DNA from: Aradus depressus
Taxonomy: Eukaryota > Arthropoda > Insecta > Hemiptera > Aradidae
DNA length: 64,000 bases
Direction: 5' to 3'
Assembly (NCBI GenBank): GCA_963662175.1
Contig: OY759224.1
Span: 33,241,489 to 33,305,488 of the forward strand
Shown: positions 34,240 through 45,990 of the stretch, in pieces
How positions within the stretch are numbered: the stretch's first letter is position 1
How the letters are laid out: the number at the start of each line of letters is the position of its first letter
Notes under the pieces: generated by a model
The model's input: the letters and a program-made list of their open reading frames with translations, nothing else
What the model was told of the DNA's origin: nothing
The model's database searches: none
Program-made: the position numbers and the translations under genes

Positions 34240-34600
34240 CTATGGACGAGAAGAATCATAATATGAAATTTAATATAAAATTCATTACATCGGCATTTTT
34301 TGTATTGCAGAGTTGACCCCCTCTCTGATCCCGCAGAAAATTAATTGGTGTCGACCTTGGGTGGTTTTAAATTTACATATGAAATGTATCGATACATCCA
34401 TTCATTGATTACAACGGCCGTTATTCTAGTTTTTGCGTTGAGCCTCCTTCTCTTTGGCCGATTTGGATGAAAATCAGTATGTTGTCCTCATGGTGTTATG
34501 TTTTATTTAGGAATCCGAGGGTTGAAAAACATGAAATTCTGCAGAAAATTCAACATCGAATTTCTAACCGATTACTATAGCTGGGGCAGTAAAATAAATA
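34240..34600 (-). repeat. Family B repeat
   Basis: Reversed copy from the AAATTTAATATAAAATTCAT module to the AACCGATTAC...CTGGGGCAGT end. The hairpin end is missing. Confidence 0.7.
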
Positions 34601-34859
34601 GTTGGCTTTATGAAAAGTATCCAATCCTCTGTTAATCAAAGAACAGTTAAGTCTAACAAAGAAATTCCATTCTCATTGTGAGTTATTTCTTGATTGATAT
34701 CCGGATTGGTTTATCAAAATTTGATAATAATAATTATTATAACTTATAATTTGATAACAATTATTGTTTATCTAAGTATAAGATCAGGATTTATAAAAAG
34801 TATAATATTATAATTATTTTTATTCAATCCAAAAATGAGAACAAAAAAGTCGTCATTGA

Positions 34860-35285
34860 CTCATGGCCAATGTACTTCCCCAGCTCGAATTACATCAACT
34901 AAGTTTCTGCTTTCGCTCTCAAACTAATTAACTGATTTGGCTGAAACTCAATGGGCTTCTGAATGCGTATGCTAAATTTCGTATTGATACATTCAGTACA
35001 TCGACAGATATTAGTGTTTTTAAAGTTCCTTCCCTTCTCTTCGGCCGATTTGGTTGAAAATTATTCGATGTCCATATGGGGCTTTGAATACAGATTTAAA
35101 ATTTCGTTTCCATATATCCTTTCTATAGGGAGTTATCGTGTTCACAAACGCATACAGGATTTTATTATTATTATTTTTTTTTTTGTATCAGGAGATGAGA
35201 AAACTTGAAATTTTGGTGAAAACTCAATATTGAATTTTTGACCGATTACATAACTTCCCCTATGCCTTGACGCTGCTCTACAACA
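34860..35285 (-). repeat. Family B repeat, shortened
   Basis: Starts with ATGTACTTCCCCAGCTCGAA and ends with CATAACTTCCCCTATGCCTT. One internal module is lost. Confidence 0.78.
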
Positions 35286-35369
35286 TTTATTTCAGATTAA
35301 TTTCTTATTTTTATTTACATTTATGAAGGCGCGTGGACGAAAACGTTCTACAAAGTAAGTTTTACTCTC

Positions 35370-36055
35370 CCAGCGAAGTATAGGGGACGTTATATAGTCT
35401 GATAGAAATTCGATTTTTTTTGTCTCAGAACGTGATTACTCCTGACAGAATGAATGTATCGATACGAAATTTTGTATGTGTATCCAGAACCGATTAGGGG
35501 ATCTTAACAGATAAACTCTAATAGAGGGCGTCGGTAGCTCAATGGTATGCGTACTTGTCTTCTGAGCTCAAAAACGTGGGTTCGAAACCAGACCGAGGCC
35601 CTATTTTATTTTATTTTATTTGGAAGGTAAAATAAACTTAAGCACGCCGTCCTTCGGATTGAGCGTTAAGCGATGGTCCCGAGCCTGTACGATGTCAGTT
35701 GCTCGTTAAAGACCCCTACCCTAGGTGAATAAAAATTTAGGGTAGGCAAAATTTCGGACTCCCATAGTAGAGTCGGGCTCATGTCGTGACGAAAGAGCGC
35801 TCTGGTAGTAGGCGATATGACCTCTAATAAGTGCCGATAAAATGAATGTGTTGACACGAAATTTTGTATGTAATTTCAAAAACAGATAAGGATAACACAT
35901 ATTAATTTTTAGCGAAATCAACTGAAGGAAAGTTAAGGATCAGCGGAGGAGTCTCAACTCAAAATGCCTAGTAACTGCCAATGTAACTAACGTATCGACA
36001 TGAAATTTAGTATGACGATTCAGAAGTTGCTGTATACGTCAACTATTGTTTTGAA
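35370..36055 (+). repeat. Family B repeat with a nested SINE
   Basis: Begins AGTATAGGGGACGTTATATA (35380) and resumes after the SINE with AAGTGCCGATAAAATGAATG. It ends near 36050 in the CAACTATTGTTTTGAAAC block. Confidence 0.78.
35524..35821 (+). mobile_element. SINE with 8-bp target-site duplication
   Basis: Inserted in family B; CTCTAATA occurs at 35516-35523 and 35822-35829. It runs from the GAGGGCGTCGGTAGCTCAAT head to GTAGGCGATATGAC and lacks the usual 3' tail, so it is slightly 3'-shortened. Confidence 0.88.
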
Positions 36056-36190
36056 ACGTAACATTGCCGGAGATTTACTGACTTTCGACGTACAATTACG
36101 TCTTTCCTGGCGGTTTGAGGGGTTAAAGTGCGTCACGAAAATGTGTCACACCTTGAGAGTGAATAATGAATCAAACGCCCATTGAAAGCT

Positions 36191-36462
36191 TGTATAGTAC
36201 GATTTATTATAAAACAAGTTTCAACCCTTCATCTTTCATCCCTTAAAAACATAAAATTAGGTGAAATCCCGAATGATTGTTTCTCAAAGTTAGTAGTAGA
36301 GTCGCAAACCGCCATCTATTCGTAATATACCAATTTACCGACAGGCATCCTTCTCTTGAAAGGGAAGGATGAGTTATCTGTTTATTTTATTTGTAATATG
36401 TATTATTTATGAAAGATGAAGGGTTGAAACTTGTTTTATAATAAATCACACTATACAATTAT
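36191..36462. mobile_element. MITE with ~47-bp inverted ends
   Basis: GATTTATTATAAAACAAGTT and TTCAACCCTTCATCTTTCAT at 36203-36240 reappear as reverse complement at 36411-36455; outer TATAGT/ACTATA. About 170 bp lie between the arms. Probable TA target. No coding capacity. Confidence 0.75.
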
Positions 36463-36479
36463 ACAGCAACAGCAATAAT

Positions 36480-36940
36480 ACAGCTCATTCTACTTCTAGT
36501 GAAATTAATTAACTAGGTGTGCAATGCATTCTGCTGTTTGCAAAAACTGAGCTGAGTCGAAAAAAAGTCGAAGTTTGTACGTTAGAACACTGAAAAAAAC
36601 GGCTCAAAAAAAGTGGTCTCCGATGGTAAATCGAAAAGGGCTTCGCCTGGATTTTTATATTTGAAATCGAAAAATTCTATTTTGCTCGAGAATTTTGTCT
36701 CAATTGATTTCAATGGGGATTTCGTTTTTCGGTGATTATGCCTCCGTGGTATGTTCAATTTCAGATTTTTTTAGTAGTAAACCATCGTCACCGTGTCCAC
36801 TACCATCGTGGCAAATTTCAATGGGATCGGTAAAGGGGTTTAGGAGGAGTACGAGTACAACGAAATACATGAGTCGCCTAAGAAAGAGCTTCGTAAACTC
36901 AGCTCAATTATTGATTTTGATATTTACTATGAATTGTATA
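36480..36940 (+). repeat. Family D repeat, internally deleted copy
   Basis: Matches, in reverse complement, 45058-45380 plus 45795-45850. It contains GGGCTTCGCC near 36647 and CATGAGTCGCCTAAGAAAGA near 36870. Compared with the 45-kb copy it lacks about 415 bp, the part holding a small open frame. The apparent 82-codon frame in this copy is repeat-derived. Confidence 0.75.
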
Positions 36941-37049
36941 TAGCATACATTTATATGAAATAAATAAAATAAGAAAGATTTCTTTTGTTTTAGTTTCAAA
37001 AACTGAATATAGTTGACGTAGGTTGCGGCACAATCATAACTTTGTATTT

Positions 37050-37207
37050 TTTTCGCTATTTTCTAAAGAAGCGTCTTGATTTTGACTTTTTTAACTTTTT
37101 TTTTTTTGACCCCACATATATTTGACCCCACATTTTTTTCGCTATTTTCTAAAGAAGCGTCTTGATTTTGACTTTTTTAACTTTTTTTTTTTTTGACCCC
37201 ACATATA
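37050..37207. repeat. Two ~75-bp direct repeats
   Basis: CGCTATTTTCTAAAGAAGCG...TTTTTTTGACCCCACAT occurs twice in tandem, separated by a few bases. Confidence 0.85.
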
Positions 37208-37584
37208 TTCCTTAAGTTTTGCACATACATCACCCGGCCCCTGTGACTTTATCCAACCATATATTTGGCTTATTGTGGAAAATTTTCATAATGAAATGGG
37301 CCCTAGTCGCTTCCCCGGCGTCATATTTACGGGGAATTAGGGCAGATAGTAGGGGAGGTTATGAGGTTTCCGCAGCCTCCTGGGCTTAGCAACTCCCCAG
37401 TGACGTATATTCCAGGCGCATAGGCCCTCTACCGTTGTTTTATTCCCTGTTGAAAACATAACATGATCATAAAATTGAAGTAGATTCTTTCACGGTATAG
37501 CATCGATTCGCAACAGAGATCGATCGCAAATTCAATTTGGGTCGCTCGTAAGTTGACCCCACATAAAAAAAAAAATTCGATGAA
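37208..37584. other. Unassigned spacer
   Basis: Slightly GC-richer than its surroundings, without a coding frame of interest. No repeat is recognised. Confidence 0.4.
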
Positions 37585-37855
37585 TCACACGCAATGTTCT
37601 TCCCCAACACTAATTAATCAATTAATTTTTCGCTCTAATAGAAGCTGCTGAATTCTCATACTAACTTTTGTGTTTTACATCGCAAGTTATTAGGCTTTTT
37701 GAGTTCAGCCTCCCTCTCATCCCCTTCTCTTTGGCCGATTTTGTTGAAAATTAATAAATGTCGTCCTTATGGGTGTTTGAATTAAAATCGGTAGTTGTTA
37801 AAGTATTTGTGTTAAGGCTCTCTATAGATGTCGTCCTCATGTGGGTTTGGACGTA
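37585..37855 (-). repeat. Family B fragment
   Basis: TTCTTCCCCAACACTAATTA, then the modules with TCTCTTTGGCCGATTTTGTT. Directly followed by a SINE. Confidence 0.7.
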
Positions 37856-38010
37856 GAGAGGGCGTCGATAGCGTGCTAGCCTAATGAGCTCAAGATCTTG
37901 GGTTCGAAATCCAGCCGAGGACATTAGATTTTTCATCTAGAAGGTGAAAAAACCTTAGCACCTCTTCCTTCGGTTGGGACGTTAAGCGATGATTCCGAGC
38001 CTATGCGAAT
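37856..38010 (+). mobile_element. SINE, 3'-truncated
   Basis: AGAGGGCGTCGATAG head, B box GGTTCGAAATCC, body to GATTCCGAGCC. Confidence 0.82.
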
Positions 38011-38235
38011 CTTTTTCTGAATCAACAATATTTTATAACTGATTTATCTGTTGTAAATTGCTCACATTTTGCCTCATCAAGTGATTATAGAATCAATTGA
38101 CAATTTTTGATGAGGCATCAATGCATATCAATAATTTTCTGTATGTTCGCATCGTCTAGTAATTTAAAAGATTATTAAATCTTGGACGCCGAGGTGTATT
38201 CACAAGTTGAAATAATAATTCTCCTGGTCCTTGTA

Positions 38236-38579
38236 GGTTAGGTTAGGTTTTATGACTCATGCCCGGGCATTAACTACGAGGTCATATCGCCTACTACCAA
38301 AGCGCTCTTTCGTAGATCTGGTGGACATGAGCCCGACTCTACAGTGGGAGTCCTAAATTTTGCCTACCCTAAATTTTTATTCACCTAAGGGCAGGGATCT
38401 TTAACGAGTACCTGACATCGTATAGACTCGAGACCATCGCTTAACGTCCCATCCGAAGGACAGCGTACTTAAGTTTATTTTACCTCCCAGATGAAATAAA
38501 CTAAGGGCCTCGGTCGGGTTTCAAACCGTTCTTGAGCTCAGAAGACAAGCACGCATACCACTGAGCTACCGGCGCCCTC
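38236..38579 (-). mobile_element. SINE, full length, telomere-type tail
   Basis: Complete copy from the head complement (GAGCTACCGGCGCCCTC) to the tail GGTTAGGTTAGGTTTTATGA, which is (CCTAA)n on the SINE strand. Flanks CTGGTCCTTGTA and CTGCTCTTGTA look like a slightly diverged target-site duplication. Confidence 0.92.
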
Positions 38580-38599
38580 CTGCTCTTGTATGTTACCTC

Positions 38600-39000
38600 T
38601 CCAGCTAAACGAAGTTTTGTAATTTCAATATTCATCGGAAATTCATGTTTTCCGACTCCCTAATTCCAAAAATGAAAAAAAAATTATATATATCCTGTCT
38701 GTGAACAGGATAACTTCCGATAGAATGCATGTATCGACACCAAATTTAATATATTAAATATAATAAAATAAATTTTATTCAAATCTCCTAAAGACGACAC
38801 TAATCGATTTTCAAAGTCGGACAAAAGGAAGTCGATATGTGTCGACAAAAAATATAGTATGATTCAGAAGCCCTTATGTAAGTCAACTATTGATTTATTA
38901 GTCCAAACAGTCGATTGGTTTTGGCGGGAGAGCAAACAGTTAATTGATTAATTCGTTCTGGGGAATTTCACTGTCAGTGATTCACCGACGACTTTTTTGA
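38600..39000 (+). repeat. Family B repeat
   Basis: Starts AGCTAAACGAAGTTTTGTAA and ends CAGTGATTCACCGACGACTT, giving both ends of the family. Confidence 0.75.
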
Positions 39001-39534
39001 TTTATTAGAATAAATTCTTGTTGCAATTTCCATCCTGGACCTAAACATTCAGAAAATGTTTTCTCATAAGTTCATATTCTCTTAATAAAGTTATTAATAT
39101 AGAGATGTATGTTTTTGATATTGTGAAAGTGGATTGGTGCCACCTTGATGGGACCAGTTTGTCTTATCCACTCTATGAAGTTCCTCTGTTGCAATTAGCT
39201 GCACTTGAGGAGCTGCATTCTGCCATGGTGTCAACTGCATTGCAAGGCCTGCTCCACTCGGTCAATTGATTGAACGAGTACAGTTCCTCCCTTTTTACTT
39301 ATCGGGAAGGTATATAATCGATGGCATGTAATCGATGTTTAGTTTTCACCAGCATTTCATGAACATCTGATTCCATAAATGAAGAGAAAAATAATTCTTT
39401 CGGTGAATCACCAGCTATGTACTTCCCCTGAATGAATTAATCAATTAACTTTTTACTCCCCCTCCAAAACCAGTCGACCGTTCGCGCTAATTTCCAATAG
39501 TTGACCTACATAGGCACTCCTAAATCCTCATACT

Positions 39535-39967
39535 TTTTTTTTTTTTTGGTGGCCGATTTCGGGTGGAGGCCACGACACCATCGCCGTATCTAAATATGTT
39601 ACATAATGAAATAAAATATATGTTGCTGTGGTAGGCTAGGAGGACCGCTGCCGACCATGTGCGACCCTTAATTTTCTTGGCGCGCCGAGAGAGTCGGGAT
39701 AAATGTAGGGCGTTTGCTAGTTGTGGTTCGTTGGGGCGCCGGGGACGACTGCAGGCCTCCCCGGCGCAGGGTCATAATGCTTTCTTCTTTCTCCGCCAGG
39801 AGGCGACAAATCGGCTGAACATTGGGTAGCCGGTTTCCGTTACCAGCTACCGTAGGTCGAGTCCCAGATACGATCCTGTCCCGCGTATCAACTCAACCCT
39901 AGGTCCCTCGTACCACGTGCTCCGCAGTCTCGACTCAGCCGCACGAACAGTTCGGGTTGTTCTTCCT
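39535..39967 (-). mobile_element. 5'-truncated R1/jockey-like LINE tail
   Basis: A 15-bp duplication CTAAATCCTCATACT (39520-39534, 39968-39982) flanks an insertion that starts with a T-run, the complement of its A-tail. On the minus strand the coding remnant reads NNPNCSCG, a stop, VETAEHVVRGT and, after a frameshift, VTETGYPMFSRFVASWRRKK before a stop. CxCGxxETxxH is the C-terminal zinc-knuckle signature of R1/jockey-type ORF2. It is inactive. Confidence 0.82.
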
Positions 39968-40272
39968 CTAAATCCTCATACTATATTTTGTGTCGATAAA
40001 TTCATTGGCAGTTATTAGAGTTTTGGGGTTTTATGAGTTGAGTCCCCTTATCTCTCCCCCTTCCCTTCGGCCGATATCGCTGAAATTTGACATGTTATGA
40101 TTTTAAATATGAAATATTTCATCGACGTTAATTGGTTTTCTTTACTTGAGCCCCCCTCTGATCCCTACCTTCCCTTCTGCCAATTTCGCTGAAAATTAAT
40201 GTGTCGTGCCTACGGAGTTTTGGATTCACATATGAAATTTAATTGAATATCGCTAAAACTTAACAGATTATG

Positions 40273-40386
40273 CCCCCGGTCCGCCATTACCTCACTTGAG
40301 CTAACCAGATCCCGAGCTCCCTCTACATAGACGGGTGATGTTGCACAAACGCAAAGTGCACCCGAAAAATAAAGAGTAATAATAAA
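40273..40386 (+). mobile_element. 114-bp retroelement 3' end
   Basis: Flanked by AGATTATG on both sides (40265-40272, 40387-40394). Ends in AATAAAGAGTAATAATAAA, suggesting a short 3' fragment of a retroelement with an A-rich tail. Family unknown. Confidence 0.6.
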
Positions 40387-40764
40387 AGATTATGTCCTCA
40401 TTAGGTTTTAACTTCAAATATGAAATTTCATGTCGATACATCCATTACAACGTATTACAGTTTTTGAGTTAAGCCTCTCCCTAATTCCTCCCTTCCCTTC
40501 GACAGATTTGACTGAAAATTAATAGATGCTGTACTTACGGGGTACAGGTTACACATATAAAATTTCGTGTTGAATATTCATTTTATTGGTGTTATCGAGT
40601 CCACGCACACACGGATAGACAGACTTTTTTCCCCATATTTGAAATCTGGAGGGCGGAAAACATGAAATTTCGTTCAAAACTCTGCATTGATTTGTTGATC
40701 GATTACATAACTTCCCTTATACTTCTTAAAGCTGGGTGAGTGAAAATATCATGATTTTGTGTCT

Positions 40765-40945
40765 ATCTGTACGATAACATCGTCCAATAGAATAGATATA
40801 TCGACATGAAATTTTTCGGCGTGATGAATGTATCACCACAAAATTTAGTATGAGGATTCAAAAGCCCCTCAGTAAAATCTGTTAATTTTCAGCCAAATCG
40901 ATGAATTGGTTTGAGAGGGTGAGCGAAAACGTAAATAATTATAAT
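40765..40945 (+). repeat. Family B fragment
   Basis: AACATCGTCCAATAGAATAG and AAAATTTAGTATGAGGATTC blocks; truncated at both ends. Confidence 0.65.
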
Positions 40946-41056
40946 AATAAATTTATTTCTGTTAAACCAATACATGGTAATAGGATACGCCAAAAGAACT
41001 TATACATTAAGATAGCTTATAAATTAGATTTATAACTACTTGAGTCTAACAAAATT

Positions 41057-41436
41057 TGTCGCTTAAGCAGCAACACCGCATAACTCAATTTTTGCCCAAA
41101 TTGAGTTATGCATATCGTTGGATTCGTATTTTCGCGGGAAACAAGCTCAGATTACTAGTTTCACTCTACCGGCCACTACGAGCGTGAAAAACGTAAAAAA
41201 GACAACACCACACATCTCAACCCTACATGCAAACAGCGCATAACTCAACACCATAAATACCAGCCTTTTTAATTAAATTACTTTTGGTTCAAACAAATAA
41301 TAAATATTTGATCAAATAAACATTGGATCACTCGTTGATAAAGTAAAATTACTACAATAATCATTTAAAAAAAGTTTTTCCTCTTTCCTGTAAACCTCTC
41401 AAAATTGAGATATGCGGTGTTGCTGCTTAAGCGACA
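41057..41436. mobile_element. 380-bp MITE with ~37-bp inverted ends
   Basis: TGTCGCTTAAGCAGCAACAC with CGCATAACTCAATTTT at the left; the complement at 41398-41436. A second internal CGCATAACTCAA lies at about 41236. No transposase. The target-site duplication is not clear. Confidence 0.82.
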
Positions 41437-41614
41437 TATATTTAATATATGATTAGTAATAACAAAACTATTAAAAAAAGTAAAATGAAATTAATAAAAA
41501 GTGAATAAATAAATACTTAAAAATATATGAGTATAAAAAAAGTATTACATAGATACATTTATAATAAGTAGACACATTTTTCAATTTAATAAAAATTAAG
41601 ATAACTATTTTTCA

Positions 41615-41700
41615 AAAAAACTCTTCGGAAGTGTCTTTATCCCACCGATGTTTCGGGGCGTTCTTACGTCCCTTCGTCAGGTCCCAATGTGCGAGATATA
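41615..41700 (-). ncRNA. Hammerhead-like core (single)
   Basis: On the minus strand 41648-41680 reads CTGACGA, A, GGG...CCC stem II (loop includes CGT/ACG), GAAAC, ATC. The expected palindrome ACGT is ACAT here, compatible with a CpG decay. No inverted partner is seen. Functionality is doubtful. Confidence 0.5.
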
Positions 41701-41751
41701 AAAAAGAAAAAGAAAACAATGTAACTATAACAATATATAAATAAAATAAAA

Positions 41752-41754
<3 letters not shown>

Positions 41755-41806
<52 letters not shown>
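41755..41806. repeat. (AT)n microsatellite
   Basis: About 25 TA dinucleotides. Confidence 0.95.
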
Positions 41807-41810
<4 letters not shown>

Positions 41811-42600
41811 CTATTATAAATGAATAAAAAATTATAAATTCATTCGTGCTGCGGAAGAATTAATCGACGACTTTTTATTGTAGGGATTTTCTAAAAGAAA
41901 GCTATAAAAGTGGGTGCAAGCTAAAGATACATAACCTAAATAATCACCAAAGATACCAGGATATGCTCTAAATTTTATTTCCTCAAATATACGAAGTATT
42001 GGGGATGTTATGTAATCCGAAATTTAAATTTTCCAACCCACTTGCAAAAATAAATCTCCTGTCTTTCTATGTGGCTTACTAGGTTTGTTTAGTTAAATCT
42101 GAGGGTGTTCTTGATTTATGCCACCGGTGATCTGACCGGTTACATACTGGAACTGGCCTCTTTTATGTGTGTCGATTATGAAACCACCCCATCGGGGTCG
42201 TAACACAAATAGGGTCAATGTTTGCCTCTGTCCTTGGACCCTCACATGCCCTTGGTCTCTTCGGTCATTCTAATGAACCCACTCAAGGACGTTCACCTAG
42301 TAGAAGGTGACTAATGGCTGGTTGCAAAATTGTTTGTATTTTAACCTTGACATTTTTTTTTTTCTAAATCTAGTTATTTGTAGTATGGGGGAAGTTATGT
42401 AATCTGCCCAAATTGTTGAGTTTTCTTCTATGAATCCAAGTATGAAAAAAATGTCTGCCAAGTAACTGCACAAATCTTCCTCGTATATAAATCTACATTT
42501 AGTTATACTACAGCTGATTATTACCATTATTTGTATTTTGTTCATGGTAAACTTTTTTATCATTACACATTTTGTAATAAACTGTATCATTTTGACTCCC
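41807..42600. other. Intron spacer with family B traces
   Basis: Short family B-like pieces (TGGGGATGTTATGTAATCCG at 42002, ATGGGGGAAGTTATGTAATC at 42385). Otherwise unassigned. The 97-codon frame on the minus strand at 42297-42590 has no recognisable domain. Confidence 0.45.
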
Positions 42601-42609
42601 CAGTTGTAT

Positions 42610-43190
42610 GGGGTATAGGGGAAGTTATGTAATCGATCAGAATTTCGTTGTTGTTCTTACCCAAATTTCATATCACTGTGATCACTATATATTCAGCCAC
42701 ATCGGCCAATGAGAAGGCAGGGAGAAACATAAATACCCCCAATAACTAAGTAATTGATGTATCGATACGAAATTTTATATATAAATTCAAAACCCCCTAA
42801 AGACAATACTTATCAATTTTTTGTCGAACTGAAAACCTCTAATTACTGTCGGTGCAGCGAATCATATTGATATTCAGCAAAATCGACCAATGAGAAGGAA
42901 TGGGTAAAACATAAATACCCCCAATAACTGCCTATGTAATGGATGTATCGATACGAAATTTTATATGTAAATTCAAAACCCCCTAAGGACAATAACTATC
43001 AATTTTCTGTCGAACTGAAAACCTGTAAAACCTATCGGTGCAGCGAACGTATTAACATAAAATTTAGTATGAGAACTCAGAAGAAGACACCTGATAATGT
43101 TTTACTAAATCTTTAGAGGGAGGAGAGCAGAGCTTAGTTGATTAATTCTGACTGGGGAAGTACATTTACCAATGATTCACCGTCCACTTT
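42610..43190 (+). repeat. Family B repeat with a duplicated module
   Basis: GTATAGGGGAAGTTATGTAA at 42611, end CCAATGATTCACCGTCCAC at about 43170. A ~180-bp module (ATGAGAAGG... ATAAATACCCCCAATAACT ... ATCGATACGAAATTTTATAT) is present twice in tandem. Confidence 0.8.
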
Positions 43191-43424
43191 TTATGATCCT
43201 GTAAAAGTTCTTAAGAAGCATATATTTTATGTACCGTATTAATATTTTTTTTCAAAGAGTGTGAAAAAACAAAATAAAAAATAATAAAAATAAAATTAAA
43301 AACATTATTTTTTGTGTGTTTTTTCCGTCATGTTTACTCATCACTGTTTTACAATATAATCCTGCTAATGTTGGCAAGTTGGTTCAACATAACCTCAGCC
43401 CACACAACTGTATCCAGGAACCAA

Positions 43425-43750
43425 TAAAGACGACACCTGTTGATTTACAGTGAAAGAGAAGATGAAGGGGGCTCAACTCAAGAACCCTAATACCTGTCAA
43501 TGTAATTAATGTTTTGTCAAACATTATGACTCATGCCCGGGCTTTAACTACGAGGGCATATCGCCTACTACTAGAGCGCTCATTCATCGCTCTAGTGGAC
43601 ACGAGCCCGACTCTACTCTGGTAGTCTAAATTTTGCCTACCTAGGGTAGGGGTCCGCCAACGAGTACCTGACATGGCACAGGCTCGGGACCAACGCTCAA
43701 AGTCTTATCCAGAGGACAGCGTGCTGAAGGTTTTTTCTATTTCCTCTGAA
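43425..43750. repeat. Family B fragment followed by inverted SINE
   Basis: Positions 43425-43520 are plus-strand family B. Positions 43523-43750 are a minus-strand SINE (ATTATGACTCATGCCCGGGC ... GAGGACAGCGTGCTGAAGG) lacking the tRNA head. Confidence 0.8.
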
Positions 43751-43899
43751 CGAACAGTAAGCAACTTGTGCGTGCGCAGACTGGGTTAACGTAATATCAA
43801 CTGTCCCCTCTCCAAACATCCAAGCGTGGTTGTAGTCTACAAAATATTGTGGTAATAAAAATTAAAGGTTTAAGTGTTAAACTTAAATAAATGATAAAT

Positions 43900-44650
43900 G
43901 AATAAAAAAATATATAATTAATAATAATTAAATAAACAATAAATTACCACATTTCCTGTAGAAATTTTATAACTGGTATTTTACTAAATTTTGATTTCTA
44001 CAGTAGTTTTTCGAAAAGGGCCCTAAAAAAATGTCAAAAGTTCAAGATGTGTAATTTTTAAGAAAGTGCACGTATTAAAAAAAAAAAAATTCAATTAACC
44101 AACTTTTCATTTGGATTTCTAAAGAGATGCCATTTGTAATAATTTTAAATAATATTAAATCTAATCCAAAGGTTTTCAAATTATCTTACTGGGCCAACAG
44201 GGAAAATGAATAGAATAGAAATTACTAGAACAAATAATTTGGGTATATTTTTTAAATCATCTACATTATAAAATTATAAAACTAATCGTTGAAACAAACA
44301 AAAAAATCAAAGGAAAAAATCTTAAAAACAAAATTCTTAAAACTAATTCATTCTTTTTTTGTTTTATATTTGGCCATTTTTTAAAATTTAAGTTATATAT
44401 TTCTGGGCATATATCCTGTACATATAAACAAATAAAAGTGCCTTATTAACCGTCAATTCACTTCTATTTAGTTCATTACAAGTTAAGCCTAAACACCACA
44501 CTATCTTCACTCAGACCACCCACCTCCATTCAACCAGGCCTCGACTCGTCTCTCCTCCACACACTAAAAAAACAGCTGATAGCCGTGTTTTACTCATTTG
44601 TTTTAAAAGAAATTTGATTTTTATATAAAATAAATATAATTAATTTTTTT
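43900..44650 (+). repeat. Family C repeat, second copy
   Basis: Aligns along its length with 19960-20800, with small indels. Same CTACAGTAGTTTTTC, GGGCCCTAAAAAAATGTCAA, TTACTGGGCCAACAGGGAAA and AAACAGCTGATAGC blocks. Confidence 0.8.
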
Positions 44651-45057
44651 ATGTTTATAATTTAATCATTTTAATGTGTGCATTATTTTTAATTTTTATA
44701 CATCACAACATAATATTTTAATTAATTAACTGATTGATTCAATAATAATTAATTAAGGAGACTGTTTTGAAGAGGAGAGAGATTTTGATAAATTACAAGA
44801 TTTGTTGTAATACACTTATTGGGGATTGGGGAGGGGGGGAGAGGGAAAGAGGGCTTAACGCCAGCCTATCAGCAATAAAGCAGACTGTTTAAGCTACTTT
44901 GCGGCTTTATGTTCGCTCAGTTCGAGAACTTGATCGGATTTAGACAACTTACACAGAAAGTGAGATTCTACTTAAGTCTTAAACGGAATCTTTTTCCTCA
45001 TATTATATATTAAGATTTTGTTTCACATTTTTATTATTTTTGTGAAATTGTGTTAAA
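44651..45057. other. Unassigned spacer
   Basis: AT-rich, with a short G-rich patch at 44820-44850. Nothing recognised. Confidence 0.45.
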
Positions 45058-45850
45058 ATTTTTATTGAGCTGAGTTTACGAAGCTCTTTCTTAGGCGACT
45101 CATGTATTTCGTTGTACTCGTACTCCTCCTAAACCCCTTGACCGATCACATTGAAATTTGCCACGATGGTAGTGGACACGGTGACGATGGTTTACTACTA
45201 AAAAAATCTGAAATGGAACATACCACGGAGGAATAATCATCGAAAAACGAAATCCATCCCCCATTGAAATGTAAAAATCCGGGCGAAGCCCTTTTCCGTT
45301 TACCTTCGGACACCACTTTTTTTGAGCCATTTTTTTCAGTTCTTGTTCTTAACGTACAAAGACTTCGACTTTTTTTCGATAAAAATATTCTTCAACATAC
45401 AAAGAACACATAGTAAAAGAATTTTGTGCAAAAACAGCTGATGTTGTCTACAAAAAGGCTAGAAAAAATCCATTGAAATCTATTTAAAGTATTAATATAT
45501 TCATAAAGAACATACAAGGTGAGAAGTTACTGATAATTATTAAAACATTAACTGAGTTTTTTATACAGATATGCCTAGATTACGTCGGGGATCGCAAATC
45601 GGGCGTAATACAGCAAACACTAATCAAACACATTGTAAACACCGAGAAAAAGTTCCGGTAAAAGTGCGCAAACTTGAAAACACTACGGTTCCATCCAGTG
45701 ATCACAAACCGGTTCATATGCACCATTTCAAATGCACTATTTGTATGTTAACCGACCACATTAACAGTATGATTCAATAAATTTAGATTGACTCAGGTCA
45801 GTTTTTGCAAACAGCAGAATGCATTGCACACCTAGTTAATCTTGGGGTTG
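45058..45850 (-). mobile_element. Family D element, longer copy with small open frame
   Basis: Ends match the internally deleted copy at 36480-36940 in inverse orientation. The extra part (about 45380-45795) carries a plus-strand frame at 45571-45780 (MPRLRRGSQIGRNTANTNQT and on) preceded by an acceptor-like TTATACAG. A GGGCGAAGCCC hairpin lies near 45277. The basic MPRxRRGSxIGR start resembles my recollection of some Helitron-like ORF N-termini, but this is not established. Likely a non-autonomous element; class uncertain. Confidence 0.55.
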
Positions 45851-45990
45851 GAGAGTCAGCTTCAGGTAATCTCAGCATTATATAAATATACCAAAAACTT
45901 CAATGTTACTATTCAACTTTGTGGTGAATATGGCGTAAGCCGAAACCGGTACACTATTATTTTTTTCGTAGAATTAGCCATTATAACAAT
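45842..45990 (+). mobile_element. Degenerate hammerhead-type element remnant
   Basis: GGCGTAAGCCGAAACCGGTA at about 45931-45950 keeps stem II, GAAAC and the ACCGGT palindrome plus A, while the CTGANGA box is mutated to GTGAATA. The upstream part aligns with the reverse complement of 62830-62900 (TACTATTCAACTT versus TACTATTGAACTT). Confidence 0.6.

Larger units (their letters stand above)
39405..40760 (-). repeat. Family B repeat carrying two nested retro-insertions
   Basis: Starts GGTGAATCACCAGCTATGTA and ends AAGCTGGGTGAGTGAAAAT. Interrupted at 39535-39967 and 40273-40386 by separate insertions, each with a target-site duplication. Confidence 0.82.

Noticed and set aside
41757..41806. Replication origin or matrix attachment signal in the (AT)n run
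   Set aside because: A simple microsatellite with no supporting structure.
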